A stretch of 64,000 nt of DNA from Bacteroides finegoldii DSM 17565 (GCF_000156195.1 NZ_GG688327.1:752-64751); one strand, 5' to 3'; shown: positions 8,046 through 17,443, numbered from the stretch's first letter. The notes: generated by a model not told the origin, from the sequence alone. Made by a program: numbers and translations.

Positions 8046-10511
8046 TTATTTCTCATTTGCCTTTTTTATCCGGATCACCGTAAAAGAGTAGGCAGGCAAT
8101 TGGCAATCAAACTTTTCTGCCACTTCCACTGTATCTTCAACAGGTAGCGGAGTATCTGCCGGTTTGCCGGTCAGTACGGTTCTCTTTGCAGAAGGCTGTA
8201 TCACACCGATTCCGGAAAGGTCGACATGGGTATTCACCTCTACAGGAAGTAAGTTGACCAACTTCACTATTACATCTCCACTTGCCGAATCGCGGACAAT
8301 GGAAGAAGCAAAACGTTTCTGCACTTTATCGTCTTTATTATCCAAAGTGATCTTCGACGGCAAATATTCGTTTCCGGCATTCTGTCCGTAGAGTTTCTGC
8401 ACATAATATCCGGTGGTCGGTTTCACTTCCCGGTTATTGAAGTAAATCAAATCCGGATTCCATTGGGTATGTCCTTCTTTGGCGAGAAGAGGAGCATAGG
8501 AAGTCATGTGTACAACGTCTCCATTGCGTTCCAAGGCAGCAAGATAAAGAGCTTCCGTCAGTGCCGTTTCGATATTCGCTTTTCGTCCCGGGATATGAGT
8601 CGCATATTCGCCCAGATATACTTCTGTCTTTTTCGAACGGTCGTATTTATCATAAAAGTCCTGATTGTTCAGGAACCATCCCGGAGTCTGATAATAATGT
8701 TCGTCCACCATCGGCACACCCAGTTTGTCGGCCAGTTTCCATCCTTCTACGTAGTCTGTACCTTCATTGAACGGTCCTACTGTACCTACAACGATCATTT
8801 CCGGATATTTTTCCTTGATGGCATTAAATATCATTGTAAAACGTTCTTCGAAGATATCGGTGATGAGATCTTCATTTCCGATACCGATGTATTTCAAGTT
8901 GAAAGGTTTCGGATGGCCTGCTTCAGCACGTACCTTTCCCCACTTTGTCTTCTTAGCGTCACCGTTTGCCCATTCTATCAGATCAAGAATATCCTGAATA
9001 TAAGCACCCATTTCGCTCATTGGGATACCGCCTTGCTGCCCGCCTCTCAAGTCACCGTGACAGGCAGAGTTCTGGCAAGGAACACCGGCAGCCAATACCG
9101 GAAGCGGTTCTGCGCCAATATCTTCGCAGAATTGGAAATATTCAAAATATCCCAGTCCCATGCTTTGATGATATCCCCAAAGGTTACGTTGTGCCTTTCT
9201 TGCTTCTAACGGACCGACTGTGTTTTTCCATTGATAGATATTCTTCAGACCATCACCATGAGCCACACAGCCACCGGGAAAACGGATGAAACGGGGATGA
9301 ATGTCAGCCAACACTTGAGCCAGATCCTTGCGGAGTCCGTTCTTGCGTCCTTTAAATGTATGCTGCGGAAACAGGGAAATCATATCCAGATTCAATTCTC
9401 CAGCAGATTGGGGAATGATTTCGAGGCGAGTATCTGCGGTGGCTTTGGCAGTAATCACTGCTTTATACGTTTTCCATTGGCGGGAAAATACAGTCAGAGA
9501 AGTCTCTCCACATATATTTCCTTCTCCATCTACCAAACGAACCTGTAATTTGTTTGATTGCCCCTGCGGAACCCTCGCAAATATGGAAAAGTCATATTTC
9601 TCTCCGACATTCAGCGCGATACCATCAAAGCCTGTATTTTCTAACGCGGCTCCCGGTCGTTCTACATTCAATACGGCATAGTGCGGATTATTGGCATGAA
9701 TAGGATCGGTAGTAGCAATAGTGAAAGTGGTTTTATCTCCTTTCAATGTCCAGGAATGAGTACTATTCCAGTTCTCATCCCCTTCCCTGTCTGAAGGGTC
9801 GTATTCGAAATCACGGTTCTGGATCAGCTCTGCATAGAGTCCTCCGTCTGCCGAATAATTAATATCTTCAAAGAAAGCGCCCAACAAAACATCGCTGATG
9901 GCTTTGGCACGTTCGGGCTGTACGGTGACCGTTGCATTTACAGGCTTCAAACCAGCAAAACGTTCTCCATCCTGCACCGGACGTTCTTCATGCAATGAGT
10001 TCCGATATTGATTCCAGCCATAATTCTTATTTAATCCATCTACCAAAGTCCACGCTACCCGGTTGATAGTTCCTTTCTGTTCCTCTCCGGCAACAACGGC
10101 TTTCACTCTTGTTCCGTCAAAATCGGAAGTAGTACGGGGATATTTCTGGCTGGTCCAGTTTATCAAGTCCTTAGAAGTGGCCTGACCGTATCCATCACGA
10201 TCATTCAATTTCCAGGTACAAACCCATTCGCCAGCGGGCGACTGTTTCAAATAAGGGTTGAGCATTTTCTTCTGTGATCCCCAACGGCTATAATCACACC
10301 GGAGATATCCGTAGTTCCGGCCGACTTCAAACCAGTTTTCCTTATCCATGCTCCAGGCAAAACGAAGCCCGCTACGTCCGTCGTCTTCGGAAGTAGCAAA
10401 GGAAAAGAGATAAACCGAATCGGGGGTACTCGTCATTTCTTTGATTGCAGCTAAAGTGACTTGCTGAAATGACAAAAACAAGACAACTAAAAACAGGAAT
10501 AATTTTCTCAT
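8046..10511 (-). CDS. GH51 alpha-L-arabinofuranosidase with N-terminal degenerate GH43-like segment
   Basis: The protein has 821 residues. After the signal peptide (about 1-22), residues 30-170 resemble part of the GH43 propeller encoded by the next gene upstream, but the catalytic aspartate position reads Asn85-Pro86. Residues 240-385 look like a carbohydrate-binding beta-sandwich (CBM4/9 type). The GH51 barrel follows, with Glu547 in Gly-Asn-Glu-Asp as acid/base and Glu635 in Leu-Gly-Glu-Tyr as nucleophile. GH51 enzymes release alpha-L-arabinofuranose from arabinan, arabinoxylan or arabinogalactan side chains, probably in the periplasm here. It lies 39 bp after the GH43 gene in the same operon. 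Confidence 0.9.
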   Translation of the reverse strand: MRKLFLFLVVLFLSFQQVTLAAIKEMTSTPDSVYLFSFATSEDDGRSGLRFAWSMDKENWFEVGRNYGYLRCDYSRWGSQKKMLNPYLKQSPAGEWVCTWKLNDRDGYGQATSKDLINWTSQKYPRTTSDFDGTRVKAVVAGEEQKGTINRVAWTLVDGLNKNYGWNQYRNSLHEERPVQDGERFAGLKPVNATVTVQPERAKAISDVLLGAFFEDINYSADGGLYAELIQNRDFEYDPSDREGDENWNSTHSWTLKGDKTTFTIATTDPIHANNPHYAVLNVERPGAALENTGFDGIALNVGEKYDFSIFARVPQGQSNKLQVRLVDGEGNICGETSLTVFSRQWKTYKAVITAKATADTRLEIIPQSAGELNLDMISLFPQHTFKGRKNGLRKDLAQVLADIHPRFIRFPGGCVAHGDGLKNIYQWKNTVGPLEARKAQRNLWGYHQSMGLGYFEYFQFCEDIGAEPLPVLAAGVPCQNSACHGDLRGGQQGGIPMSEMGAYIQDILDLIEWANGDAKKTKWGKVRAEAGHPKPFNLKYIGIGNEDLITDIFEERFTMIFNAIKEKYPEMIVVGTVGPFNEGTDYVEGWKLADKLGVPMVDEHYYQTPGWFLNNQDFYDKYDRSKKTEVYLGEYATHIPGRKANIETALTEALYLAALERNGDVVHMTSYAPLLAKEGHTQWNPDLIYFNNREVKPTTGYYVQKLYGQNAGNEYLPSKITLDNKDDKVQKRFASSIVRDSASGDVIVKLVNLLPVEVNTHVDLSGIGVIQPSAKRTVLTGKPADTPLPVEDTVEVAEKFDCQLPAYSFTVIRIKKANEK

Positions 10512-10550
10512 GGTATATACATTTCATTAAGATTATCAACCTACCGAAGC

Positions 10551-11522
10551 TTAAAGACCTTCCGGCTTACCATACGCTTTGAACAAGCGTTTCAGCTCTT
10601 TTCCGGTAATGGGTATCACAGTACCGTGACGCGGATGGAAGTCCATACTCACAGCATGGTCTATTACTTTAAAGTTTTCGAGGTCGATACTTTCCGTAAA
10701 CTGGTATTTACCTTTCATATATACATCGTACATCAGGATATATTTGTCCGTCCCTATCAAAGGGAAAATACCCGAACCTTCTACGGCTTCTTTGGTCTGT
10801 TGTTTATAATCATCCGATTCCTTCCACTGTCCGGAAGTCAAAGAAGGAGTGGTCGCCTTTTTGATTCCATTTCCATTGCCTTCCGTTTTATAGAACAGAT
10901 GGTAAAGTCCGTTTTTATAAATAATATCCCCGTCGATACATGACTTTCCGTTTGCCGGTAGAAACAGAGGTTTCGGTTCACCTTCTATATCCGTAAAATC
11001 CTTGTTGGCATACGCATAATAAATGATATCCGCACCGTTGCCATGTTTCATTGACCAATATATCATATATTTCCCGGCTTCTTTATCATAAACCGTCTGC
11101 GGTGCCCATACCCGTTTCAGATTCTCTTGATTGGGATACTTCTTTTGGATGTTTACAACATTAGAAGTCCAGTGAACCAAGTCCTTCGATTTCAACAACA
11201 CCATGGCACGGTTAGAATCCCATCCGTTTCCACATACCATATCGGTAACGACCATATAGAAAGTCTTTCCATCTTCAGAACGAAGGATGTGAGGATCACG
11301 TACTCCACCTGTTGAACTAATCACACGGGAATCAAGTACCGGCTGATTCCCGTTCAAGGCTTTATAATTGTATCCGTCAAGGCTGACAGCCATCCGGACG
11401 GCTTCTTCACTCATACGATTGCCTGTAAAATAAACAAACAGATAAGCGGATTGCTGGCTGTAGCCGGTCAGCACTCCTATGAAAAGGAGTGCCAAGAGGG
11501 TGATATATTTCTTCATATTCAT
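10551..11522 (-). CDS. Exported GH43 family glycosidase
   Basis: The protein has 323 residues with a signal peptide of about 22 and a single five-bladed propeller. The three GH43 catalytic positions are visible: Asp76 in Arg-Asp-Pro-His (base), Asp198 in Ile-Asp-Gly-Asp (pKa modulator; Asp196-198 region) and Glu248 in Val-Glu-Gly-Ser-Gly (acid). Known substrates of the family are arabinofuranosides, xylosides and galactosides; with GH51 and GH35 neighbours an arabinosidase or galactosidase acting on plant side chains is likely. The gene begins 10 bp after GH35 and is the second gene of the operon. The subfamily was not resolved. Confidence 0.87.
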   Translation of the reverse strand: MNMKKYITLLALLFIGVLTGYSQQSAYLFVYFTGNRMSEEAVRMAVSLDGYNYKALNGNQPVLDSRVISSTGGVRDPHILRSEDGKTFYMVVTDMVCGNGWDSNRAMVLLKSKDLVHWTSNVVNIQKKYPNQENLKRVWAPQTVYDKEAGKYMIYWSMKHGNGADIIYYAYANKDFTDIEGEPKPLFLPANGKSCIDGDIIYKNGLYHLFYKTEGNGNGIKKATTPSLTSGQWKESDDYKQQTKEAVEGSGIFPLIGTDKYILMYDVYMKGKYQFTESIDLENFKVIDHAVSMDFHPRHGTVIPITGKELKRLFKAYGKPEGL

Positions 11523-11532
11523 TTGATATTCT

Positions 11533-13872
11533 CTAATAGTTGAAATCCACAGGTCTTACATATACACGATATTCACGAATCATACCCGGATAGTTCTTTT
11601 CGGCACGGGGCAGATAGCGGAAACCGGTTACCGTTTCCACTTTACTCAAGTCGATCACTAAATGATGAGGATAGGCAACATTGTCTACTGTCATCCAGAA
11701 AGTCGACTCCTGCAGGTCGAATATCTTGTCGGCCGTACGGTTACCGCTACGTGTTTCCTCACTGTCGGCATAACGGATCTTCCAGTGCTCGCGGGGCACA
11801 GGTTTACCGTCGGCTCCCAATACATCAAACTCCGCCACCGCTGCGATATTATCGTTCGCTTGCGGAGAAAGTGCTTCCAGACAGAAATAGCGTCCTTTCA
11901 CCGGAGTATCAAATCGTACTTCCTGCCAGCCGTTACCTGGAGTGAAAGCTCCTTCGCATACTGCTTTCTCACCTGTAAGTTTCAGCTTCTCGCCATCCTT
12001 ACGGTGTGTTTCGGGTGCTTTTTCACGAAGCACATCGAGAATTGGCTTCTTCAAACCCTTGATAGAAGCTTTGGCAGGACCTTTCAAATCAAGGACGAGA
12101 ATCTCATTCTCTCCTTTTTTCAGCCAGCAACCCGGCATAAAGAGTGTTTGTTGCGGACCGATTTCCCAAAAACGTCCCATCGCATGACCGTTCACCCAAA
12201 CCATACCTTTACCCCATGTACTCATATCCAGGAAAGTATCTCCTACTTTGTCCAATTTAAAAGTACCTTTATAATAGGCTGGCATAGTTGGCAACTGTTT
12301 GGTTTCATTATATTTCTTATCTTTAATAAAGGAATAATCTACCGGGAAGTTATACACTGTCCAGTTTTTCAATTCCTTTGTCTGATTTCCTGAAATAAGT
12401 TCCACCTTTTCTGTGATTCCTTTGCGGTCGTGAATGGATTTGTCAAAGTTGACACGCCCCATCGCTTCTATGAGAATATCCAGTTGCGTACCTTTCTTTA
12501 ATATAGGCAGCGTTGTTGTGAACTCTCCCTTACGACGATCCAGACGCGCCAACAGCTTACCATCGGCATAAACCTGCGCCCAGTCATGTACCTCCGTAAT
12601 CTTGAGGACCGTACCGACAGCAACAGCCTCCGGCAAGGTTGTACGATACAGAATCGTTCCCCATCCCTGATTAAACTGTTCCATCGGTTGGATATCCGTT
12701 GAATGTTTCGCTTCCGGCAAATTAGAGAAGAGCGGAGCCACTTTCGTAAAATGGAATTCAGGAATCTCTATTACGGGCAGAGCGGCAGGAACTTCCGGCA
12801 ATGCAGCACCTGCAGGAAGATAGTTCTTCAATAAATCACGAAGCAAGAAATACTTCTCGGTAGTCCATCCCGCCTCACTGATAGGAGCATCATAATCGTA
12901 TGAGCTGCACATGGCGGAATAAGCCGGGTTGTTCGCACCTCCCCAATGTCCGAAAGTCGTTCCTCCGTGAGTCATATACAGACTGAAAGAGATGTTCCGG
13001 TCGAGCATATCCTTAATGCCCTGCACCATATCTTTCGCAGGACGTGTCTCATGTTTCCGTCCCCAATGGTCGAACCATCCGCTCCAAAATTCACTACACA
13101 TCAACGGAGTTTCGGGGCGAAGCTCTTTCAATTTCTTAAATTGCTGGTCGATATTGGCTCCCGTACCGAAATTCACAGTCCAGATCAAATCGTCGAGTGC
13201 ATTATTCGTGAAGTTACTGCTCCAGTCACATTGGAACAAAGGCACATCGGTAAAGCCAGACTCACGCACTAAATCACGGACGGCAGATACATATGGTTTG
13301 TTGATTCCATAAGAACCATATTCATTCTCTACCTGAACCATTATGATATTTCCACCTTTATTTACCTGCAACGGAGCCAGCTGCTTGCCCACTTCTTTCA
13401 TAAAGATACCGACCCGTTCCATATAATAAGGATCGAGTGTACGCAAAGCTATATCCCTCTTCTTCAGCAACCACCAGGGAAGCCCTCCCATCTCCCATTC
13501 CGCACAGACATACGGACCGGGACGGACAATGACATACATACCATGTTTCTGTGCCGCACGACAGAAAGCAGCAATGTCATTCTGCCCGGTAAAGTCGAAT
13601 TTACCTTCTTCCTGTTCATGGATATTCCAGAAAATATAAATACAAATCGTATTCATTCCCAACGCTTTGCACATCTCTATACGGTGTTCCCAATAAGCTT
13701 GCGGGATACGGGTATAATGCAACTCGGCAGCCTTCACTACAAATGGTTTTCCGTCCAGCAGAAAAGTGTTCTTGCCTGCCTCAAACTTACGGGCAGTAGT
13801 TTGTGCCTGTGCACTACTAACGAAAAAAGTAACTGTAAAAAGTACCAGTAACGCAATTAATCTGTTTTTCAT
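11533..13872 (-). CDS. GH35 beta-galactosidase
   Basis: The protein has 779 residues with a signal peptide of about 24. The GH35 barrel contains the signature Val-Glu-Asn-Glu-Tyr-Gly with Glu184 as acid/base, and Glu261 in Cys-Ser-Glu-Phe-Trp as nucleophile. Beta-sandwich domains follow, and the last 130 residues resemble an F5/8 type C (CBM32-like) domain. It removes terminal beta-galactose from oligosaccharides. It is the promoter-proximal gene of the four-gene operon and, with GH51 and GH97, would finish degradation of galactose- and arabinose-rich plant glycans. The start follows a -7 element by about 35 bp. Confidence 0.92.
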   Translation of the reverse strand: MKNRLIALLVLFTVTFFVSSAQAQTTARKFEAGKNTFLLDGKPFVVKAAELHYTRIPQAYWEHRIEMCKALGMNTICIYIFWNIHEQEEGKFDFTGQNDIAAFCRAAQKHGMYVIVRPGPYVCAEWEMGGLPWWLLKKRDIALRTLDPYYMERVGIFMKEVGKQLAPLQVNKGGNIIMVQVENEYGSYGINKPYVSAVRDLVRESGFTDVPLFQCDWSSNFTNNALDDLIWTVNFGTGANIDQQFKKLKELRPETPLMCSEFWSGWFDHWGRKHETRPAKDMVQGIKDMLDRNISFSLYMTHGGTTFGHWGGANNPAYSAMCSSYDYDAPISEAGWTTEKYFLLRDLLKNYLPAGAALPEVPAALPVIEIPEFHFTKVAPLFSNLPEAKHSTDIQPMEQFNQGWGTILYRTTLPEAVAVGTVLKITEVHDWAQVYADGKLLARLDRRKGEFTTTLPILKKGTQLDILIEAMGRVNFDKSIHDRKGITEKVELISGNQTKELKNWTVYNFPVDYSFIKDKKYNETKQLPTMPAYYKGTFKLDKVGDTFLDMSTWGKGMVWVNGHAMGRFWEIGPQQTLFMPGCWLKKGENEILVLDLKGPAKASIKGLKKPILDVLREKAPETHRKDGEKLKLTGEKAVCEGAFTPGNGWQEVRFDTPVKGRYFCLEALSPQANDNIAAVAEFDVLGADGKPVPREHWKIRYADSEETRSGNRTADKIFDLQESTFWMTVDNVAYPHHLVIDLSKVETVTGFRYLPRAEKNYPGMIREYRVYVRPVDFNY

Positions 13873-13907
13873 GGTTTATTCAAAAATAGAATTTTAATAG
13901 TATACGG

Positions 13908-13915
13908 CAAAGGTA
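13908..13915 (-). promoter_or_regulatory. Putative -7 element for the GH35-GH43-GH51-GH97 operon
   Basis: The minus strand reads TACCTTTG, matching TAnnTTTG, 35 bp before the GH35 start codon. A matching -33 element is not evident, as is common for promoters that need an activator. Confidence 0.45.
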
Positions 13916-13979
13916 GGCGATTCACCTAAAAGAAAAGGCATAATTATCATTCAAAAAGGGGTGGAAATAAAGCAAAAAT

Positions 13980-14001
13980 AGCCTACTAGCAGCCTACTAG
14001 C
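13980..14001. repeat. Tandem duplication of an 11-bp unit
   Basis: The unit AGCCTACTAGC occurs twice head to tail between the end of cdaA and the GH35 promoter. It looks like a simple slippage duplication. Confidence 0.6.
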
Positions 14002-14009
14002 AATCAAAT

Positions 14010-14774
14010 TCAATTTTCTTTCGTCAACAGACTTTCCAGTTCCTCCGCATTCAAGCGAAGATAGAACTGTCCGCGATAAGCTACGGAGATAGCTCCGGTC
14101 TCTTCGGAAACAATGATAGCATGGGCATCCGACTGCTGGGAGATTCCCATAGCCGCACGGTGACGCAAACCAAGTTCTTTCGGAATATTCAAATCATGGG
14201 AAACCGGCAGAATACATCCCGCCGCTTCAATACGCTTTTTACTGATAACCATCGCCCCGTCATGCAATGGACTATTCTTGAAGAAGATATTTTCAATCAG
14301 CCGTTGGTTGATTGCCGCATCAATCACCTCCCCTGTACGGACTATCTCATCTAAAGGAGTATTATGCTCAATCACAATCAATGCGCCGACTTTCTGTTTG
14401 CCCATACTCAGACAAGCCATTACAACAGGCATAATATCATCATGCTTCAACGATTCCTTCTTCGAGCCGTTAAACAACCGTGACAATGCACTGACATGGC
14501 GATGAGAGCCTAAAGTCAACAAGAAGCGACGTATCTCATCCTGAAAAAGAACAATCAAAGCTATCACACCGACACTCATCAACGTGTCAAAGATAGAGCC
14601 AAGCAGTTTCATCTCCAACACCTGGGTCACCACCAGCCAAATCAAGATAAAAACAAGAATACCGGTAAAAACCTTAATGGAACCGGAAGCTTTCATCAGT
14701 TTGTACGTGTAATACAACAGAAATGCGACCAGCAGGACATCTATAAAATCTTTTATTCCAATATCAAAAAACAT
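14010..14774 (-). CDS. cdaA: Diadenylate cyclase CdaA
   Basis: The protein has 254 residues: three N-terminal membrane segments (about 10-80) followed by the DisA_N catalytic domain. The signature Asp-Gly-Ala (172-174) and Arg-His-Arg (204-206) motifs that bind ATP and metal are intact. It makes c-di-AMP from two ATP, a signal for potassium balance and cell-wall stress. The start overlaps the end of folP by 11 nt, so the two are translationally coupled. The cdaR-glmM partners typical of Firmicutes are absent; linkage to folP is, as far as I know, usual in Bacteroidetes. Confidence 0.93.
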   Translation of the reverse strand: MFFDIGIKDFIDVLLVAFLLYYTYKLMKASGSIKVFTGILVFILIWLVVTQVLEMKLLGSIFDTLMSVGVIALIVLFQDEIRRFLLTLGSHRHVSALSRLFNGSKKESLKHDDIMPVVMACLSMGKQKVGALIVIEHNTPLDEIVRTGEVIDAAINQRLIENIFFKNSPLHDGAMVISKKRIEAAGCILPVSHDLNIPKELGLRHRAAMGISQQSDAHAIIVSEETGAISVAYRGQFYLRLNAEELESLLTKEN

Positions 14775-15627
14775 GGCTCTCCTTTTTTATTTTTTCAACG
14801 ATCCGAACTGTTTCCACAGCTTCACGCACATCATGTACACGCAAAATATGCACTCCTTTCATTAACGCCACAGTATCCAATATGGTTGTCCCGTTCAATG
14901 AGTCTTGCGGAGTTCCTCCTAACAGTTTATAAATCATAGATTTGCGGGAAACTCCCACTAGTACCGGAAGTTCAAAGATGTGGAACTCCTCCAGATGTGC
15001 CATCAGTTCATAATTATGCTCCAGTGTCTTACCGAACCCGAATCCCGGATCGAGGATGATATCCTTCACTCCCAAATCACGAAGTTGCTGCACTTTACGG
15101 GCAAAATACAAGAAAACTTCCTTTATCAGATTCTCATAATGAGGTTCTTTCTGCATACTTTGCGGAGTTCCCTGCATATGCATCATAATATAAGGTACTC
15201 CCAATTCGGCTACTGTTGCAAACATCCTGTCATCCATCTCACCGGCTGCTATATCATTGATAATAGCAACTCCGTATTCCTTCACACAGCGTTCTGCCAC
15301 CTCCGCCCGAAATGTATCTACGGAAATGATAGCCTCCGGATGATTCCGGTTCAGGATTTCCAACCCGGTACGAAGTCGGCGCATCTCTTCTTCAGCAGAG
15401 ATATGTTCGGCATTCGGACGCGAAGAATAAGCGCCTATATCAATAATAGAAGCGCCCTCATCCAGAATCTGCCGGGCACGGGCGGCTATTTCTTCTTCAG
15501 TCTGCATCCGGCTACCGGAATAAAAAGAATCGGGAGTTACATTCAGAATCCCCATTACTTGCGGCGTAGCGAGGTCAAGCAACCGCCCTTTTACATTTAT
15601 ATAAATAGGAGACATTGGCTTTATCAT
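14764..15627 (-). CDS. folP: Dihydropteroate synthase
   Basis: The protein has 287 residues. It carries the Asn-Val-Thr-Pro-Asp-Ser-Phe motif near residue 30, the Asp-Ile-Gly motif near residue 62 and the later Asp-Pro-Gly-Phe-Gly-Phe-Gly-Lys motif, all pterin-binding landmarks. It condenses the pterin pyrophosphate with p-aminobenzoate in folate synthesis and is the sulfonamide target. Translation could also start at Met5 (Met-Ser-Pro-Ile). It is the first gene of the folP-cdaA operon and diverges from murF. Confidence 0.94.
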   Translation of the reverse strand: MIKPMSPIYINVKGRLLDLATPQVMGILNVTPDSFYSGSRMQTEEEIAARARQILDEGASIIDIGAYSSRPNAEHISAEEEMRRLRTGLEILNRNHPEAIISVDTFRAEVAERCVKEYGVAIINDIAAGEMDDRMFATVAELGVPYIMMHMQGTPQSMQKEPHYENLIKEVFLYFARKVQQLRDLGVKDIILDPGFGFGKTLEHNYELMAHLEEFHIFELPVLVGVSRKSMIYKLLGGTPQDSLNGTTILDTVALMKGVHILRVHDVREAVETVRIVEKIKKESHVF

Positions 15628-15652
15628 TGATCGTATTCCTTTTAGATTGTTG

Positions 15653-15660
15653 CAAATGTA
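15653..15660 (-). promoter_or_regulatory. Putative -7 element for folP-cdaA
   Basis: The minus strand reads TACATTTG, fitting TAnnTTTG, 25 bp before the folP start. It is back to back with the murF element at 15685. Confidence 0.42.
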
Positions 15661-15684
15661 GAGAAATAATCCGAAAGAATAACC

Positions 15685-15692
15685 TATCTTTG
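15685..15692 (+). promoter_or_regulatory. Putative -7 element for murF
   Basis: TATCTTTG lies 27 bp before the murF start codon and matches the Bacteroides consensus. No clear -33 element is seen. Confidence 0.45.
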
Positions 15693-15719
15693 CAGCGTTT
15701 TTAAATAAAAGATCAGGTT

Positions 15720-17018
15720 ATGAAACTTTCTGCTCTTTACCAGATTTTCCTGGAATGCCAATCAGTAACTACTGATAGCCGGAACTGCCCGGACGGTTCT
15801 TTGTTTATCGCCTTGAAAGGTGAGTCGTTCAACGGTAATGCATTTGCCAAGTTTGCATTGAACTCCGGATGCGCGTATGCAATTATTGATGAAGGCGAAT
15901 ATGCCGTAGAAGGCGACCAACGCTATATACTTGTGGACAATTGTCTGCAAACAATGCAGCAACTTGCCAACTACCATCGTCGCCAACTCGGTACCAAAGT
16001 AATCGGTATTACCGGAACAAACGGAAAAACGACTACAAAGGAATTGATATCTACCGTACTTAGTCAGGCACATAACGTACTCTATACGCTAGGAAATCTG
16101 AACAATCATATCGGCGTGCCGACTACTCTGCTCCGTCTAAAACCGGAGCACGACCTCGCTGTGATTGAGATGGGAGCCAATCATCCGGGAGAAATCAAGT
16201 TTCTCTGCGAAATAGCAGAACCTGATTACGGCATCATAACGAATGTGGGCAAAGCCCATCTGGAAGGCTTCGGCTCGTTTGAAGGAGTCATCAAAACCAA
16301 AGGAGAGCTATACGATTTCCTTCGCAAGAAAGAAAATTCTACCATCTTCATCCACCACGATAATCCCTATCTGATGAATATGTCCGAAGAGCTAGACCGG
16401 ATTTATTACGGAACCCAAGATGGCCTGTATATCAATGGACGTATCACCGATAATTCACCTTATCTGGCTTTCGAATGGAAAGCGGGAAACGGGAACGAAA
16501 TCCACCGGATACAGACACAGCTAATCGGAGAATATAATTTCCCCAATGCTTTAGCCGCCATAACTATCGGACATTTTTTTGGAGTAGAAATGCAAAAGAT
16601 CGATGAGGCCCTAGCCGGATATACTCCACAAAACAACCGTTCGCAGCTCAAACAGACAACAGACAATACGTTGATTATCGATGCATACAATGCCAATCCG
16701 ACTAGTATGATGGCTGCCCTGCAGAACTTCCGCAATATGGCAGTTCCCCACAAAATGCTACTACTGGGAGATATGCGCGAACTAGGTGCTGAAAGCAACA
16801 TCGAACACCAGAAAATTGTGAATTACATTAAAGATAGTAACTTCGAGCAAGTATGGCTCGTTGGAGAACAGTTTGCAGCAACACAGCATAACTTCAAGAC
16901 CTACGCAAACGTACAGGAAGTTATCAAGGAACTGGAAACCCAAAAGCCCAAAGGCTATACGATTCTCATCAAAGGTTCCAACGGAATCAAACTAAGTTCA
17001 ACGGTAGAACATTTGTAA
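15720..17018 (+). CDS. murF: UDP-N-acetylmuramoyl-tripeptide--D-alanyl-D-alanine ligase
   Basis: The protein has 432 residues, normal for MurF. The N-terminal domain binds the UDP-MurNAc-tripeptide; the central ATPase domain has the P-loop Gly-Ile-Thr-Gly-Thr-Asn-Gly-Lys-Thr near residue 100; the C-terminal domain has the Asp-Ala-Tyr-Asn-Ala-Asn-Pro motif near 322. It adds D-Ala-D-Ala to complete the cytoplasmic peptidoglycan precursor. It stands apart from the usual division cell-wall cluster. It converges with the VanZ-like gene, with only 6 bp between the stop codons. Confidence 0.95.
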   Translation: MKLSALYQIFLECQSVTTDSRNCPDGSLFIALKGESFNGNAFAKFALNSGCAYAIIDEGEYAVEGDQRYILVDNCLQTMQQLANYHRRQLGTKVIGITGTNGKTTTKELISTVLSQAHNVLYTLGNLNNHIGVPTTLLRLKPEHDLAVIEMGANHPGEIKFLCEIAEPDYGIITNVGKAHLEGFGSFEGVIKTKGELYDFLRKKENSTIFIHHDNPYLMNMSEELDRIYYGTQDGLYINGRITDNSPYLAFEWKAGNGNEIHRIQTQLIGEYNFPNALAAITIGHFFGVEMQKIDEALAGYTPQNNRSQLKQTTDNTLIIDAYNANPTSMMAALQNFRNMAVPHKMLLLGDMRELGAESNIEHQKIVNYIKDSNFEQVWLVGEQFAATQHNFKTYANVQEVIKELETQKPKGYTILIKGSNGIKLSSTVEHL

Positions 17019-17024
17019 AATTCT

Positions 17025-17417
17025 TCATTTCCTATTTTTCATTCTCGGCCTTACCCCATAATAGGCTACCAGGCTGGCCAGAATAGCTCCTGTACTATTG
17101 GCTGCAAAGTCCAGCCAGTCTCCTCCACGATAGGTGGTACAGTATTCTTGCATCAGTTCCACCGAGCCACTAAAGAGGACGGGACAGAGAAATGCACCTA
17201 ACCACGCGTGCCACATCGGAGTATTATCCCTACGATGTGCACGCAAGAACTCCAGCCATAACATCCCCGACATACCGAAATACATACAAATATGCACTAA
17301 TTTGTCCAAGTTAGGTATTTCATTCAAATCCGTCTTAGGCGGTTTAAAGAATGACAGGTAAATCACTGTCAGAATAATAAAAAGCGAGATAGGATATTTC
17401 TTAATATAAGATAGCAT
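17025..17417 (-). CDS. VanZ-like family membrane protein
   Basis: A 130-residue protein with about four hydrophobic segments and the VanZ-like pattern (Asp-Lys-Leu-Val-His near residue 34, Glu-Leu-Met-Gln-Glu near 87, and Asp-Trp-Leu-Asp-Phe-Ala-Ala-Asn near 100). VanZ raises teicoplanin resistance in enterococci, but the role of chromosomal Bacteroides homologues is not known to me. It is a single gene, convergent with murF. Confidence 0.82.
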   Translation of the reverse strand: MLSYIKKYPISLFIILTVIYLSFFKPPKTDLNEIPNLDKLVHICMYFGMSGMLWLEFLRAHRRDNTPMWHAWLGAFLCPVLFSGSVELMQEYCTTYRGGDWLDFAANSTGAILASLVAYYGVRPRMKNRK

Positions 17418-17443
17418 ATCTAAATAAAATTACAGTTTCAGCA

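Noticed and set aside
8463..9209. 248-codon plus-strand ORF opposite GH51
   Set aside because: It lies wholly inside the well-supported GH51 gene, has no family motif and shows the composition of an antisense shadow.
11662..12393. 243-codon plus-strand ORF opposite GH35
   Set aside because: It is antisense to a conserved GH35 gene, Cys/His/Phe-rich and without recognisable domains.
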